Shown here: in pieces, positions 17,584-27,062 of the stretch
Numbering within the stretch: position 1 is the stretch's first letter
Layout: each line of letters begins with the position of its first letter
NCBI GenBank assembly: GCA_047632435.1
Contig: JBLICU010000003.1
Span: forward strand, 1 to 64,000
Reading direction: 5' to 3'
DNA length: 64,000 bases
Source: JAMZMI01 sp047632435
Lineage (GTDB): Bacteria; Bacteroidota; Bacteroidia; Cytophagales; Cyclobacteriaceae
Translations under genes and position numbers: made by a program
The notes under the pieces: model-generated
What the model was told of the DNA's origin: nothing
Database searches by the model: none
The model's input: the letters and a program-made list of their open reading frames with translations, nothing else

Positions 17584-17721
17584 ATGAAAGACAAGAAGAA
17601 ACCATATAAAAAGAAGCCAGAAGTGAAAAAAGCCCCTCCGGATGAAAAAATACAATTTTCAGAAACCGAATTTGGAGGTTGGCCGGATATTGATTTTAAG
17701 AAGAATTTGGGATGTGGGTGA
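17584..17721 (+). CDS. Small conserved-looking basic protein, 45 residues
   Basis: Reads MKDKKKPYKKKPEVKKAPPD, then EKIQFSETEFGGWPDIDFKK and NLGCG. A lysine/proline-rich head is followed by a compact tail with aromatic, Asp and Cys residues, which I believe recurs in Bacteroidota genomes. Earlier ATGs at 17536 and 17569 would lengthen it, but the first lies close to the purK promoter region. It ends one base before the convergent murF-alr stop. Function unknown. Confidence 0.6.
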   Translation: MKDKKKPYKKKPEVKKAPPDEKIQFSETEFGGWPDIDFKKNLGCG

Positions 17722-20142
17722 TTACTCACTCACAAAAACCCTTTTCACCCGTTGACTTACATTGGTCAAAATCTCATATGGAATCGTTTCGCCCCATTCG
17801 GCTAATTGTTTGATGCTTGGCTCTGCGCCAAAGACAATCACTTCGTCACCTTCTTTTGCATCTAGACCCGTAACATCCAACATGGTCATATCCATACATA
17901 CGTTTCCGATTGTTGGTGCTTTTTGTCCATTCACGAGCATGTATCCTCGACCCTGACTGAATTTTCTTAGATATCCATCTGCATAACCAATGGACACCAC
18001 GGCAATCTCACTTTCGCGCATGGCCTCACCCTTTCGGGAATATCCAATGCTTTCACCTTTTTGAATTTTTCGAATCTGAGAAATTCGACTTTTCAATGAA
18101 CTGATTGGTTTGAGAGAAGTCAAATTTTCCGAAGAATCATAACCATAGAGACCGATTCCCAAGCGAACCATGTCGAATTGAAATTGTGGCCAGCGAACAA
18201 TGCCTGACGAATTCAACGCATGTTTGATGGGTGTGTAACCAATGGCGGTGCTGATCTTTTCATACGCCTTATTGAATTTATCAGCTTGTGATCTTGTGAA
18301 ATCGTCGCTCCCGGCTTCCTCAGCGCTGGAAAAATGCGTGAATATTCCAGCGACTCTGACCAGTGGGTTTTGTTTCAAAAGGGATATCAATTCATCTATA
18401 TCTTCCGCTCTAAACCCCAATCGGTTCATCCCGGTTTCAATTTTCAAATGGATAGGTGAGGGCGATTCTGAAACCTCAATAAATTTATTTAACATGGGTA
18501 GGCTATAAATCTCCGACTCCAAATTGAAAGATTCAGAGATAGAAAAATGCTCCCAATCGGGGCTCATCACCATGATTGGCAGGGTGATTCCCTTTTGCCT
18601 CAATTCCACACCTTCATCCAGATAGGCTACTCCCAGATAATCTATGTTTTGATATTGCAGGAGATGTGCGATCTCACACAAGCCGCCCCCGTACGCAAAA
18701 GCCTTTACCATCGCCATCAGTTTTATATGTGGTCGGAGCTTGCTACGGTAGGTAATTAAATTGTGCGTTAAAGCTTCAAAATTTACTTCCAGCACTGTGC
18801 CATGGTTTTTCTCTTCCAGCAGCGAAACTATCTTTTCAAGTGAAAAAACCCTGGCTCCTTTCACCAAAATCAGCTCATTGTCAAAGACCGGAACTTGGCT
18901 TAAAAAATCCTTAGTGGTTTCAAAAAAGGTAGTGTTTACACCAAACATTTGCCTGTTTTTGATCAGCTCCTGACCAATCCCTACAAAATGCGAAATACCA
19001 TTCTTGACCAACAATTGATTGACGCGCCGATACAATTCTTCAGAGGCCATTCCGGACTGATAGATATCGGAAAGGATCACCGTTTTTTTCTTTTTCTGTG
19101 GCTGTTGATTCAAATAATCAAGCGCAATGGCTAATCCTGATAGATCATTGTTGTAAGTATCATCGACAATATAACAGTCTCTGACACCTCGCTTTAGCTG
19201 CAAACGCATAGGCACAGGCCTAATCCTTCTGATACCCTGATTGATTTGCTCGCTCGTCAAACCACAAACCAAGGCTGCAGTAATGGAATGAAGCAGATTT
19301 TCCAAATAATAGCCACTATCGAATGAAATTTCGAAATGATAAATTTGACCTTTATAGTCACAGTCAAACCCATTTTTCTTCTTTTCAAAAAACAAATCAG
19401 CCTCCTTTATTTTGGTACTCCAGGAAAGCAATTCATCATCGAATTGTGTTTCTAAAAAGGCAGAAAGTTCATCTTGGTCTTTTGAGTATATGATGGTTTC
19501 GCTATTCTCAAACAGCTGTGCTTTTTCTTTTAATTTATCTGCCTGATTAGCAAATCCCTCGTCGTGCGCATTGCCGATGTTGGTAAAAATCCCAATGGTT
19601 GGTTGGATGATATCAGCTAATAGATTCATTTCACCAGAACGAGAAATTCCGGCTTCAAAAATCCCGATGGTATGCTGAGCGCCAATTTCCCAAACTGAAA
19701 TAGGCACTCCTAGTTGGGAGTTGTAGCTCTTTGGGCTTTTCACCACGTTGTATTTTTCAGCGAGCAAACCAGAAAGCCATTCCTTAACGATCGTCTTTCC
19801 ATTGCTCCCTGTGATGCCAATGACAGGAAGTTCGAATTTTTCGCGATGTGTTTTAGTCAATATCTGAAGTGCATATAAAGAATCATGGACTTTCAGGATA
19901 TTGGCATTTGGAAAATCTGCTAATTCAATATTTTCAGAGATGATAAAATTTCTAACCCCTTTCTCATAAGCAGCATTCAAATATTGATGACCGTTTTGAT
20001 TTTGACCCTTGAGGGCAAAAAACAAGGTTTCCGTCCCACCGATCAATTTTCGGGTGTCAAAAGCCAACTGATGAATCTGGTTATCAGAACCGGTAAGTAG
20101 GTATTCTCCTTTAAGTATTTTGTTTATTTCGCTGAAAAGCAT
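17722..20142 (-). CDS. MurF-alanine racemase fusion protein
   Basis: 806 residues joining two peptidoglycan precursor enzymes. The N-terminal half is MurF (UDP-MurNAc-tripeptide:D-Ala-D-Ala ligase) with P-loop ITGSNGKTIVKEWL and YNSQLGVP. The C-terminal half, from about residue 440, is a PLP-dependent alanine racemase with MAMVKAFAYGGG (PLP lysine) and VRLGIGLYGYDSS. The fusion is the normal Bacteroidota arrangement and supplies and uses D-Ala in one polypeptide. It is downstream of a GNAT gene by 3 bases, so co-transcribed. Confidence 0.95.
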   Translation of the reverse strand: MLFSEINKILKGEYLLTGSDNQIHQLAFDTRKLIGGTETLFFALKGQNQNGHQYLNAAYEKGVRNFIISENIELADFPNANILKVHDSLYALQILTKTHREKFELPVIGITGSNGKTIVKEWLSGLLAEKYNVVKSPKSYNSQLGVPISVWEIGAQHTIGIFEAGISRSGEMNLLADIIQPTIGIFTNIGNAHDEGFANQADKLKEKAQLFENSETIIYSKDQDELSAFLETQFDDELLSWSTKIKEADLFFEKKKNGFDCDYKGQIYHFEISFDSGYYLENLLHSITAALVCGLTSEQINQGIRRIRPVPMRLQLKRGVRDCYIVDDTYNNDLSGLAIALDYLNQQPQKKKKTVILSDIYQSGMASEELYRRVNQLLVKNGISHFVGIGQELIKNRQMFGVNTTFFETTKDFLSQVPVFDNELILVKGARVFSLEKIVSLLEEKNHGTVLEVNFEALTHNLITYRSKLRPHIKLMAMVKAFAYGGGLCEIAHLLQYQNIDYLGVAYLDEGVELRQKGITLPIMVMSPDWEHFSISESFNLESEIYSLPMLNKFIEVSESPSPIHLKIETGMNRLGFRAEDIDELISLLKQNPLVRVAGIFTHFSSAEEAGSDDFTRSQADKFNKAYEKISTAIGYTPIKHALNSSGIVRWPQFQFDMVRLGIGLYGYDSSENLTSLKPISSLKSRISQIRKIQKGESIGYSRKGEAMRESEIAVVSIGYADGYLRKFSQGRGYMLVNGQKAPTIGNVCMDMTMLDVTGLDAKEGDEVIVFGAEPSIKQLAEWGETIPYEILTNVSQRVKRVFVSE

Positions 20143-20145
20143 GGC

Positions 20146-20997
20146 CTAAATTATCAATTCCATTTCATATTGATCCACTTCGTTTTTGAAGCCGATTTTT
20201 TGAAGTGCCTTTATGGAGCTTTCTTCTTCCTCGGGAATATTCATGACGGTCAGGTTTTTTTGAAGACTCTTTTCTCTCGCCTTCAGGATTAATAATTTTC
20301 CAACTCCATGTCCTCTTGATTCAGGATGAATTGCGAGTTGCGAAATGCGCCCAATGGTTGGCTGAAAAATGATGTAACCTGCTAGATGTCCATTCAAATA
20401 ACCTTCAAGAATCGTTTCATTTTTCAGATTATGCGCCAACTGGTTGTTGCTATCCAGAAATGTTGTTTGATAAGACCAAAAGGAATGATAGTCAGGTTTT
20501 AAAACCTCCGACGATTTGATCTCAATTTTGGATTGAGCTGGCTCTATTTTATCAATCAATCGGAAACACTTTAGCTGGCGTTTATATCTGAATCCAAGGG
20601 ATTCATAAAGGCAGATGGCCGGCTTGTTGGTGGTAATGACTTCCAAAGCTACCTTGTTGATTTCCTGCTTTCGAAATTCTGTAAACAGATTTTCATACAT
20701 CGGTTGCGAAATTTTATTTCCCCTATGGGAAGGAATAATGCCCATGCCGCCATTGTAAGCTGTGCGAACACCGTTGTATATTCCTGTGCTGTGAAGCATG
20801 AATCCCACCACTCCGTCACTGTCGTGAATTAGTAGTTCAGAAATAGACTTTTCCACATTTAGCTTTTCAAAAACTCTCCTTCTGAACTCTTCAATGGTTG
20901 GTTTGAAATTGACTGTATTTTCTGCAAAAGCACTAACAAATGCTTTGAACAACTCCGGCAGTTTGTTCTCCTCAAATTTTATAGTAGAATAGCCCAT
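20146..20997 (-). CDS. GNAT acetyltransferase, two-domain
   Basis: 283 residues with two GNAT-like halves. The first includes AYNGGMGIIPSHRGNKISQ, the second ISQLAIHPESRGHGVGKLLI; both carry the Q/R-x-x-G-x-G/A acetyl-CoA loop pattern. The substrate is not evident. The stop lies 3 bases from the murF-alr start and the universal stress protein gene lies just upstream, so the three may form one leftward operon. Confidence 0.82.
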   Translation of the reverse strand: MGYSTIKFEENKLPELFKAFVSAFAENTVNFKPTIEEFRRRVFEKLNVEKSISELLIHDSDGVVGFMLHSTGIYNGVRTAYNGGMGIIPSHRGNKISQPMYENLFTEFRKQEINKVALEVITTNKPAICLYESLGFRYKRQLKCFRLIDKIEPAQSKIEIKSSEVLKPDYHSFWSYQTTFLDSNNQLAHNLKNETILEGYLNGHLAGYIIFQPTIGRISQLAIHPESRGHGVGKLLILKAREKSLQKNLTVMNIPEEEESSIKALQKIGFKNEVDQYEMELII

Positions 20998-21002
20998 TTA
21001 AA

Positions 21003-21836
21003 TCATTCGCGAAATGAAAGAATTGGGATTTGACTTTCCAGAACAATGTTTTTTGTGATGGAAGATTTAAAAATGCGCTCAAAAAAATTATGCTTTTTTG
21101 GGATGATGGAAAGCATATCTAAATTTTGGTTTAGAATAAATTCCTGAATACCGTGGATAATGGAGTCAGCAGCGATGGTTCGCACAGAAGCCACTCCTTC
21201 ATCAAAATTGGACACGATTTCACTAAAGATTTTTTGTTCCTTCACCGTCACATCCTCAGTATTGTTTTTGATGGTAAATCCAAGAACATTGGCTTTGTAG
21301 GCATTAGCGAGATTGTTGAGCATTCTGATTCTGTTGAGGTTCTTGATTTCCTCAGCTTCAAACGCAAATCCGATTCTTTCAAATCCTGATTTTTCCCAAT
21401 TTTCAGGAATGACTAAAACGGGTACCTGGGCGGAATCCACTATGTCGGTGGCGCGGCTGCCAAGTAGGTGCTCTATTTTATCATGTTCTGCACGCGTGCC
21501 CATCACTACTAGATCAATGTTTTTGGCTACACACTCACTGTAAATAGCATCTATCAAATAAGAAAGAAAACGATCCGCCTTGTGTGGCACATCACTAAGC
21601 TCTATCACCTCTTGTTCTAACACTTCAAAAGACTGTTTTACTTGCGCTTCATATTCGGCCATGATAGTTTCAAGCATGCGACCACCGATGATGTCACCAT
21701 TGAGAGAATGGAGATGCACAGCATTGACCAAGTAGATTTTTGAATCGAATTTTTTGGCCAGATCAATCGCAACACGAAGTGCATTTTTGGAGCAATCTGA
21801 AAAATCTATGGGGACAAGGATGTTTTTGAATTTCAT
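21003..21836 (-). CDS. Universal stress protein, tandem UspA domains
   Basis: About 277 residues from MKFKNILVPIDFSDCSKNAL, the usual Usp beginning; the frame's earlier ATG at 21884 adds an unrelated 16 residues. The first Usp domain ends in the nucleotide-loop pattern VVMGTRAEHDKIEHLLGSRA and SAQVPVLVIPE. A second, more divergent domain follows to SQIPILSF. Cytoplasmic stress or nucleotide-binding role; exact function unknown. Confidence 0.9.
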   Translation of the reverse strand: MKFKNILVPIDFSDCSKNALRVAIDLAKKFDSKIYLVNAVHLHSLNGDIIGGRMLETIMAEYEAQVKQSFEVLEQEVIELSDVPHKADRFLSYLIDAIYSECVAKNIDLVVMGTRAEHDKIEHLLGSRATDIVDSAQVPVLVIPENWEKSGFERIGFAFEAEEIKNLNRIRMLNNLANAYKANVLGFTIKNNTEDVTVKEQKIFSEIVSNFDEGVASVRTIAADSIIHGIQEFILNQNLDMLSIIPKKHNFFERIFKSSITKNIVLESQIPILSFRE

Positions 21837-21932
21837 AGCGAGGGTTTTGAAACTAAATTTACAGTAAATGCACGCAATTCCCAATGTCTTATGCTTCTAA
21901 ATCCAAGACCAGAAAATAGATTGTATTTGCTG

Positions 21933-22097
21933 TTAAACGGGAAGATATAAAATCAAAGAAATAAGATAAAATAGGATTATGCAAAAGAAGGTTAGTCCGA
22001 TTTTCCGATATTCTTGTGATCTCTGTTCACCTGATGATATGGATTCTGGCACCTTCGACGTGGGTTTAATGGCTTTTGCTTCGTAATTTAGGGGCAT
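21933..22097 (-). CDS. Possible small membrane protein, 54 residues
   Basis: A frame beginning MPLNYEAKAIKPTSKVPE and ending in one strong membrane helix, RKIGLTFFCIILFYLISLIL, preceded by a basic segment. That is the layout of small single-pass proteins. It would start divergently across the hemB ATG. A GTG start near residue 16 would give a 39-residue version. No family is known to me, and a chance hydrophobic frame is quite possible. Confidence 0.35.
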   Translation of the reverse strand: MPLNYEAKAIKPTSKVPESISSGEQRSQEYRKIGLTFFCIILFYLISLILYLPV

Positions 22098-23064
22098 GAA
22101 CCGAAGGCCAAGAAGAAACCGAAGCTCGCAAGCCATAAGAGACCTCACACGTGAGACCATTGTTACCGTTGATGATTTCGTTTTTCCACTTTTTTTATTG
22201 GAAGGAAAAAATAAAAAAACCGAGATAGCCTCAATGCCAGGGATTTTCAGATGGAGTCTTGATCTGATGTTGAAAGAAATCGAAGAGTGCCTTAAACTAG
22301 GCATAAAATCCTTCGACATATTTCCTGTGGTGGAAGACCGTCACAAAGACAAATACGCTACCAAGAGCCACGACACTTCTTTCTTTTATCACCAAGCCTT
22401 AAAAAAAATCAAATCAGAATTTCCCGAAGCTATGGTCATTACGGATGTTGCCATGGATCCATACAGCTCTGATGGTCATGACGGTCTGGTGGAGAATGGG
22501 AAAATTCTGAATGACGAAACGCTGGAAATTCTCGGAAAAATGAGTTTGGCTCAGGCTGAAATGGGAATTGACATGATCGGCCCTTCAGATATGATGGATG
22601 GGCGTGTGGGTTATCTGCGTGAAATTCTGGATGATAATGGTTTTCACGAAGTAGGGATTATGTCTTATACCGCCAAATATGCATCTGCGTTTTACGGCCC
22701 TTTTCGTGATGCTTTGGACTCTGCACCGAAATTCGGGGATAAAAAAACATACCAAATGGATCCAGCCAATCGAAGGGAAGCGATCATCGAGGCAGAACTC
22801 GACTATTTGGAAGGTGCTGACGTGCTCATGGTGAAGCCGGCGCTGGCATATCTCGACATCATTTCAGATTTGAAAGCCGAATTTGATTTGCCAATCGCCG
22901 CTTACAATGTTTCGGGTGAATATGCTATGATCAAAGCCGCTGGTGAAAGAGGTTGGCTCGATGCGGATCGGGTACGCGATGAGGCGCTGCTCTCAATCAA
23001 AAGAGCAGGGGCGGATATAATTCTGACTTATTTTGCGAAGGAGTTTGCTACCGCGAAAAGGTAA
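22096..23064 (+). CDS. hemB: Delta-aminolevulinic acid dehydratase (porphobilinogen synthase)
   Basis: Condenses two 5-aminolevulinates to porphobilinogen in heme synthesis. 322 residues. Schiff-base lysines are in YTAKYASAFYGPFRDA and DVLMVKPALAYLD. The loop that in zinc-type enzymes carries three cysteines reads DVAMDPYSSDGHDG, with Asp and Ala instead, so this is the zinc-independent, Mg2+-type form. It is a lone rightward gene; other heme genes are not adjacent. Confidence 0.96.
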   Translation: MNRRPRRNRSSQAIRDLTRETIVTVDDFVFPLFLLEGKNKKTEIASMPGIFRWSLDLMLKEIEECLKLGIKSFDIFPVVEDRHKDKYATKSHDTSFFYHQALKKIKSEFPEAMVITDVAMDPYSSDGHDGLVENGKILNDETLEILGKMSLAQAEMGIDMIGPSDMMDGRVGYLREILDDNGFHEVGIMSYTAKYASAFYGPFRDALDSAPKFGDKKTYQMDPANRREAIIEAELDYLEGADVLMVKPALAYLDIISDLKAEFDLPIAAYNVSGEYAMIKAAGERGWLDADRVRDEALLSIKRAGADIILTYFAKEFATAKR

Positions 23065-23071
23065 ACTTGAA

Positions 23072-23455
23072 TTAAAACAAATCATCTTCCCTCTCCAGCA
23101 TCAAAATACTGGATTGTGGTACGATGAAATATTTTTCTCCCTGATACATCACTTCAAAAGAGGCGTTTTGTAAGAATATGGCCAGATCACCTTCTTTTAC
23201 CTGAAGGGGCACGTATTTCACTTTTTCATCTTCTCCTTTCCAATTATCCTCTGCGTCACCACCCAAAGGAATTGGGTATCCCGGACCTGCTTTTACCACA
23301 TAGCCACTCTGTATTTTTTCTTTTTCCTGAACGCCTTGGGGAAGGTAAAGACCGGAGCTTGTTTTTTCGGATTCTTTTTTTGGTTTTACCAATACCTTGT
23401 CACCTACTATGATGAGTTTTTTTAACTTATTATCTGCTGTCAACTGCATTGCCAT
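23072..23455 (-). CDS. GroES-family co-chaperone-like protein
   Basis: 127 residues, longer than the classical 95-residue GroES. It has the beta-barrel start IIVGDKVLVKPKKESEKTSS and a segment GLYLPQGVQEKEKIQSGYVV where GroES has its mobile loop, ending YFIVPQSSILML. A groL gene is not nearby, and Bacteroidota often carry this variant in addition to true groES. Partner chaperonin and role are uncertain. Leftward, about 30 bases downstream of rmuC. Confidence 0.8.
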   Translation of the reverse strand: MAMQLTADNKLKKLIIVGDKVLVKPKKESEKTSSGLYLPQGVQEKEKIQSGYVVKAGPGYPIPLGGDAEDNWKGEDEKVKYVPLQVKEGDLAIFLQNASFEVMYQGEKYFIVPQSSILMLEREDDLF

Positions 23456-23485
23456 TCTTAAAAGCCTGTTAATTAATGTTTGGGA

Positions 23486-24808
23486 TTATTCTCCATGGGA
23501 TCTGTCAAGTAGACGCTGATCCAATTGTTTAGATGCTTTTGCCCCTAATTCTTTTAATGTTTCTGTGCGGCGAACCAAGTTTCCTGATCCTTGAGAGAGC
23601 TTGTTCATCGCCAGATCGTAATTGTCTTTGGTTTGTTTCAGGTTTACCCCAACCTTTAATAAGTCACTGGTAAAACCCTCAAACTTATCATATAGTGCAC
23701 CAGCCTGTCTGGCGATTTCAATGGCGTTTTTATTCTGTAGATCTTGTTTCCAGATATAGCTGACCGTGCGCATGGTGGCAAGCAAGGTGCTGGTTGAAAC
23801 AAGCACGATGTTTTTGTCCAGCGCCTTTTCGTAGAGATTCTGATCTTCTTTCAGGGCTATGGTTAACGCAGGCTCATTGGCCACAAACATCAACACAAAG
23901 TCGGGTTGCTGAATTTCATAAAGATTCTGGTAGTTCTTTTCGCCTAAGATTTTGATGTGATTATTCACACTTTCGATGTGTTGCTTCAGATATTTTGCCT
24001 GTAATTCAGGTTCGTCATGATCAAAGTAATTGCTATAAGCTGTCAATGAAACTTTTGAATCGAGCACCAGGTATTTATCGTCTGGCATTTTGATAATATA
24101 ATCTAGACGCTGGTTCGCGCCTTCTTCGTTTTTAAAATTCTGTTCTTTGAAATAGTGGACATCTTTCTGTAACCCCACTTTTTCTAATATCATCTCCAGC
24201 TGCATCTCGCCCCAGTTTCCCTGTGTTTTTGAGTCTCCTTTTAATGCCTTGGTAAGACTTTCTGCTTCTTTGGTAATTTGTTGATTTAATTCTTTGAGTT
24301 GCTTGAGTTGTTCTGCCAAAGCCGTGTTTTGCTGCAATGATTCTTTGCCGCTTTGCTCCACTTTCTTTTCAAAATTTTCGATTTTTTCTTTGAGTGGATT
24401 CAGGATTTCACCAATGTTGATTTTATTCTGATCGGTGAATTTTTTGCTTTTCTCTTCCAAAATTTCATTTGCAAGATTTTTGAATTCAAAGGCAAATTTT
24501 TCTTGCAGTTGATTGACTTCCTTTTTTTGCTCTTCTAACCTTTCCTGTAGGTTTTTGTAGTTGGCTTCCAATCGTGACTTGTCGCCACTAAGCAAAATCA
24601 CTTTTTCACGCTCTGAGATCAACTGGTCATTTAGATTACGGAATTCTTCATTTTGCCGATCGCCTCTTTTCTGCTCCATTTCAAGCTCCATGCGAAGTTT
24701 TTGGCCATCCTCGTTTCCTGCATTGGATTTTACTTTAGCCAGGAGAAATCCAATTCCAAGACCTGCAGTCAGACCTACTATCAATATCAGTACTGTCGAA
24801 AATTCCAT
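23486..24808 (-). CDS. rmuC: DNA recombination protein RmuC
   Basis: 440 residues. An N-terminal membrane anchor (VLILIVGLTAGLGIGFLLA) leads to a long coiled coil (about residues 35-190). The RmuC nuclease-like domain follows, with GNWGEMQLEMILEKVGL and YLVLDSKVSLTAYSNY (PD-(D/E)xK-like D and K). Limits inversions and other rearrangements between short inverted repeats in E. coli, which is of interest given the palindromes in this window. It precedes the GroES-like gene. Confidence 0.93.
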   Translation of the reverse strand: MEFSTVLILIVGLTAGLGIGFLLAKVKSNAGNEDGQKLRMELEMEQKRGDRQNEEFRNLNDQLISEREKVILLSGDKSRLEANYKNLQERLEEQKKEVNQLQEKFAFEFKNLANEILEEKSKKFTDQNKINIGEILNPLKEKIENFEKKVEQSGKESLQQNTALAEQLKQLKELNQQITKEAESLTKALKGDSKTQGNWGEMQLEMILEKVGLQKDVHYFKEQNFKNEEGANQRLDYIIKMPDDKYLVLDSKVSLTAYSNYFDHDEPELQAKYLKQHIESVNNHIKILGEKNYQNLYEIQQPDFVLMFVANEPALTIALKEDQNLYEKALDKNIVLVSTSTLLATMRTVSYIWKQDLQNKNAIEIARQAGALYDKFEGFTSDLLKVGVNLKQTKDNYDLAMNKLSQGSGNLVRRTETLKELGAKASKQLDQRLLDRSHGE

Positions 24809-24817
24809 GGGTTAAAA

Positions 24818-25759
24818 TTAAATCAATCTTTGTAGATACCCGAATAATTCCATGGACCATGCCACACCAATATGTATGATCACTCCGCCCCAAACATTTC
24901 GGGTGTTAAAAGCCACAATGCCGAGAATGTAGCCACCGAAAATAGAGCTGGCCGCTTCCGGCATTGGTTTCCCAAAATGAAGAAAACAATAGGATGCAAT
25001 CATAGCCAATACAGCATAGCCGCCCAATGTTCTTGAAAATGCAAAAATCAAAAATCCTCTGAATAGCACCTCCACACCAAGAAAATCTGAGCCATAACAC
25101 AATTCATAAATCGCGGCGGCAACCCAAACAGGGATTTCATGTAGTGCCGCAAATTGAATGCCCTGTGAATGCATAAACCTTGGGTAATAACGCTGAATGT
25201 CACCAAAAAAAGAACCAATGCCGATGAAAACAATTGCAATCGATAACATCGTGAAATAAGGGCGAGCATTAAATTTTTTAATGATAAAGCCATAATAAAT
25301 CTGCTCTTTGTCTTTTTCCATCAAATGTGAAAGGACCATCAAAGGCAGAACAACTGTAAAAAGTCCTGAAGCCCAGCGGACACATTTTTTGACAAAGTAG
25401 AAATCCGCACCACTTAAATAATCACTCAGGTATTCATGAAATGAAAAAGAACGATCCAATGCCAAAATACCAAACCCAATAAAAAATTTGAGCCAAAAAT
25501 CACGTGACCTAAGCCAGTAACGTTTTTTTCCAAAAAAATAAAGAAGGAAACAAACAAACAAAAAGGGCATTGCCTGCCACCAAAACATGTTCAGCCAATG
25601 CCAAGACGTGTTGTATGTGGAGTCAATGAACGTGTTCTCGAAATTGTATTTATAGTTGAGTACAAGACTGATCAACAGAAATGCGGCTATAGAAAGATAT
25701 AGTTTGAGGTCAAAGTGCTTTCTTTGAAAGTCGATCAGGAAACCAAGAACTTTTTTCAT
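24818..25759 (-). CDS. CPBP-type intramembrane protease-like protein
   Basis: About 313 residues and seven or eight membrane helices. Near the C-terminus EVLFRGFLIFAFSRTLGG and SYCFLHFGKPMPEAAS resemble motifs 1 and 2 of CPBP (Abi/Rce1-like) proteases. The first motif lacks one of its paired glutamates (VEVLFR rather than EExxxR), so catalytic activity is uncertain. Start taken at MKKVLGFLIDFQRKHF (25759); the longer frame would overlap the divergent NRDE gene. Confidence 0.68.
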   Translation of the reverse strand: MKKVLGFLIDFQRKHFDLKLYLSIAAFLLISLVLNYKYNFENTFIDSTYNTSWHWLNMFWWQAMPFLFVCFLLYFFGKKRYWLRSRDFWLKFFIGFGILALDRSFSFHEYLSDYLSGADFYFVKKCVRWASGLFTVVLPLMVLSHLMEKDKEQIYYGFIIKKFNARPYFTMLSIAIVFIGIGSFFGDIQRYYPRFMHSQGIQFAALHEIPVWVAAAIYELCYGSDFLGVEVLFRGFLIFAFSRTLGGYAVLAMIASYCFLHFGKPMPEAASSIFGGYILGIVAFNTRNVWGGVIIHIGVAWSMELFGYLQRLI

Positions 25760-25806
25760 CGAATGTGTATTCCTTATTGAGTGAATTTTGAAAATCTGGT
25801 AAAGAT

Positions 25807-26571
25807 ATGTGTCTAATTGCTTTTGCATGGGACAGTCACCCCAAATACAAGTTGATTTTGGTGGCCAATAGAGATGAATTTTATGAACGGCCTACCGCAG
25901 CAGCGGATTTTTGGCAGGATCAGCCTGATATTTTTGGTGGTCGAGATCTCAAAGCAGATGGCACCTGGATGGGTTTTTCAAAAAAGAGCAAGTTTGCCGC
26001 ACTCACCAATTATCGGGATTTGAAAAACATCCGTGAGAATGCCAGATCCAGAGGAGATATCATTACGGATTATTTGAATCATAAAAATAGTCCTGAGACT
26101 TTTCTGAGCAGTTTACATGATTATGCTGGAGATTATAATGGCTTCAATTTTCTGGCTTGTGACTTTAAAAAAATGTTTCATTATAGTAACTATGAAGGCA
26201 AATACAATGATGTTCCTCCTGGAATTCACGGTTTGAGCAATGCATTGCTTGACACTTCCTGGCCCAAAGTGGACGCTTTGAAAACCGCTTTTGCAAGAAC
26301 AATCTCTGAAAACTTTAGTCATAATCAATTATTGAATCTGCTGACAGATGCGAATACTTTTGCGGATGAAATATTGCCCAATACTGGCGTTTCTCCTGAG
26401 TGGGAAAAAGCACTTTCCCCTATCTGTATCCGAACGGAGAAATACGGTACCTGCAGTTCGGCTGTCATTACGGTTGATAGATTGGGAATGGTGAATTTTA
26501 CCGAGAAGACTCATGCAGTAGGCGGACGTAAAGAGAATACAGTTAATTTTGAGTTTGAAATAGAGATATAA
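25807..26571 (+). CDS. NRDE (TANGO2-like) protein
   Basis: 254 residues beginning MCLIAFAWDSHPKYKLILVA and then NRDEFYERPTAAADFW, with the family-defining Asn-Arg-Asp-Glu at the N-terminus after a Cys2 that may be the nucleophile of an Ntn-type fold. GTYGL-like tracts such as IHGLSNALLDTSWPKVD and TCSSAVITVDR also fit. Eukaryotic TANGO2 affects Golgi organisation and heme trafficking; the bacterial role is unclear. The stop overlaps the next lipoprotein ATG by one base. Confidence 0.88.
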   Translation: MCLIAFAWDSHPKYKLILVANRDEFYERPTAAADFWQDQPDIFGGRDLKADGTWMGFSKKSKFAALTNYRDLKNIRENARSRGDIITDYLNHKNSPETFLSSLHDYAGDYNGFNFLACDFKKMFHYSNYEGKYNDVPPGIHGLSNALLDTSWPKVDALKTAFARTISENFSHNQLLNLLTDANTFADEILPNTGVSPEWEKALSPICIRTEKYGTCSSAVITVDRLGMVNFTEKTHAVGGRKENTVNFEFEIEI

Positions 26572-27023
26572 TGAAGGCGATATTTAGAGTGACTGTATTT
26601 TTGACATTGCTAATTTTTTGCGGATGCAATGACACAACACTTCAAGATTTGGAGGTGGCACAAGGCAAAATCTCTGGCAAGGACTGGGTCTTTAAACAAG
26701 GTAATGCGATTTTTAAAACCGACGAAATTGAGATTATTCTGATGAATTTTGAAACGAGCAATCCTTGTGGAGTGCTTAATCCCAGCGCACCTCATATGAA
26801 ATTCACTGTGCCGGCAGCAACTGGAACTTACAGCATCCCATTTGGTACTACAGCCAAGACAGTCAAGTTTTATGAAGGTGCTCTTGCGAAAAACTATTCC
26901 TCCACTTCAGGATTTATACAGATTGTGGGCATCAATGGCTTCACAGTAGATGGCTTGATCCAGGCGTCTTTTGATGATGACAATGATGTAACAGGGGCAT
27001 TTTTTGCGACTAGTTGTAATTGA
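26571..27023 (+). CDS. Lipoprotein of unknown function
   Basis: 150 residues. MKAIFRVTVFLTLLIFCGCN is a lipoprotein signal peptide with Cys in FCGC. The mature part is beta-rich with scattered Asp (ASFDDDNDVTGAFF) and two further cysteines (NPCGVL and the terminal SCN). No family recognised. It is coupled to the NRDE gene by a one-base overlap of stop and start. Confidence 0.65.
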   Translation: MKAIFRVTVFLTLLIFCGCNDTTLQDLEVAQGKISGKDWVFKQGNAIFKTDEIEIILMNFETSNPCGVLNPSAPHMKFTVPAATGTYSIPFGTTAKTVKFYEGALAKNYSSTSGFIQIVGINGFTVDGLIQASFDDDNDVTGAFFATSCN

Positions 27024-27062
27024 TCTGGGTTCTGTTACTTAGCTCAAGGGACACATAATCTA

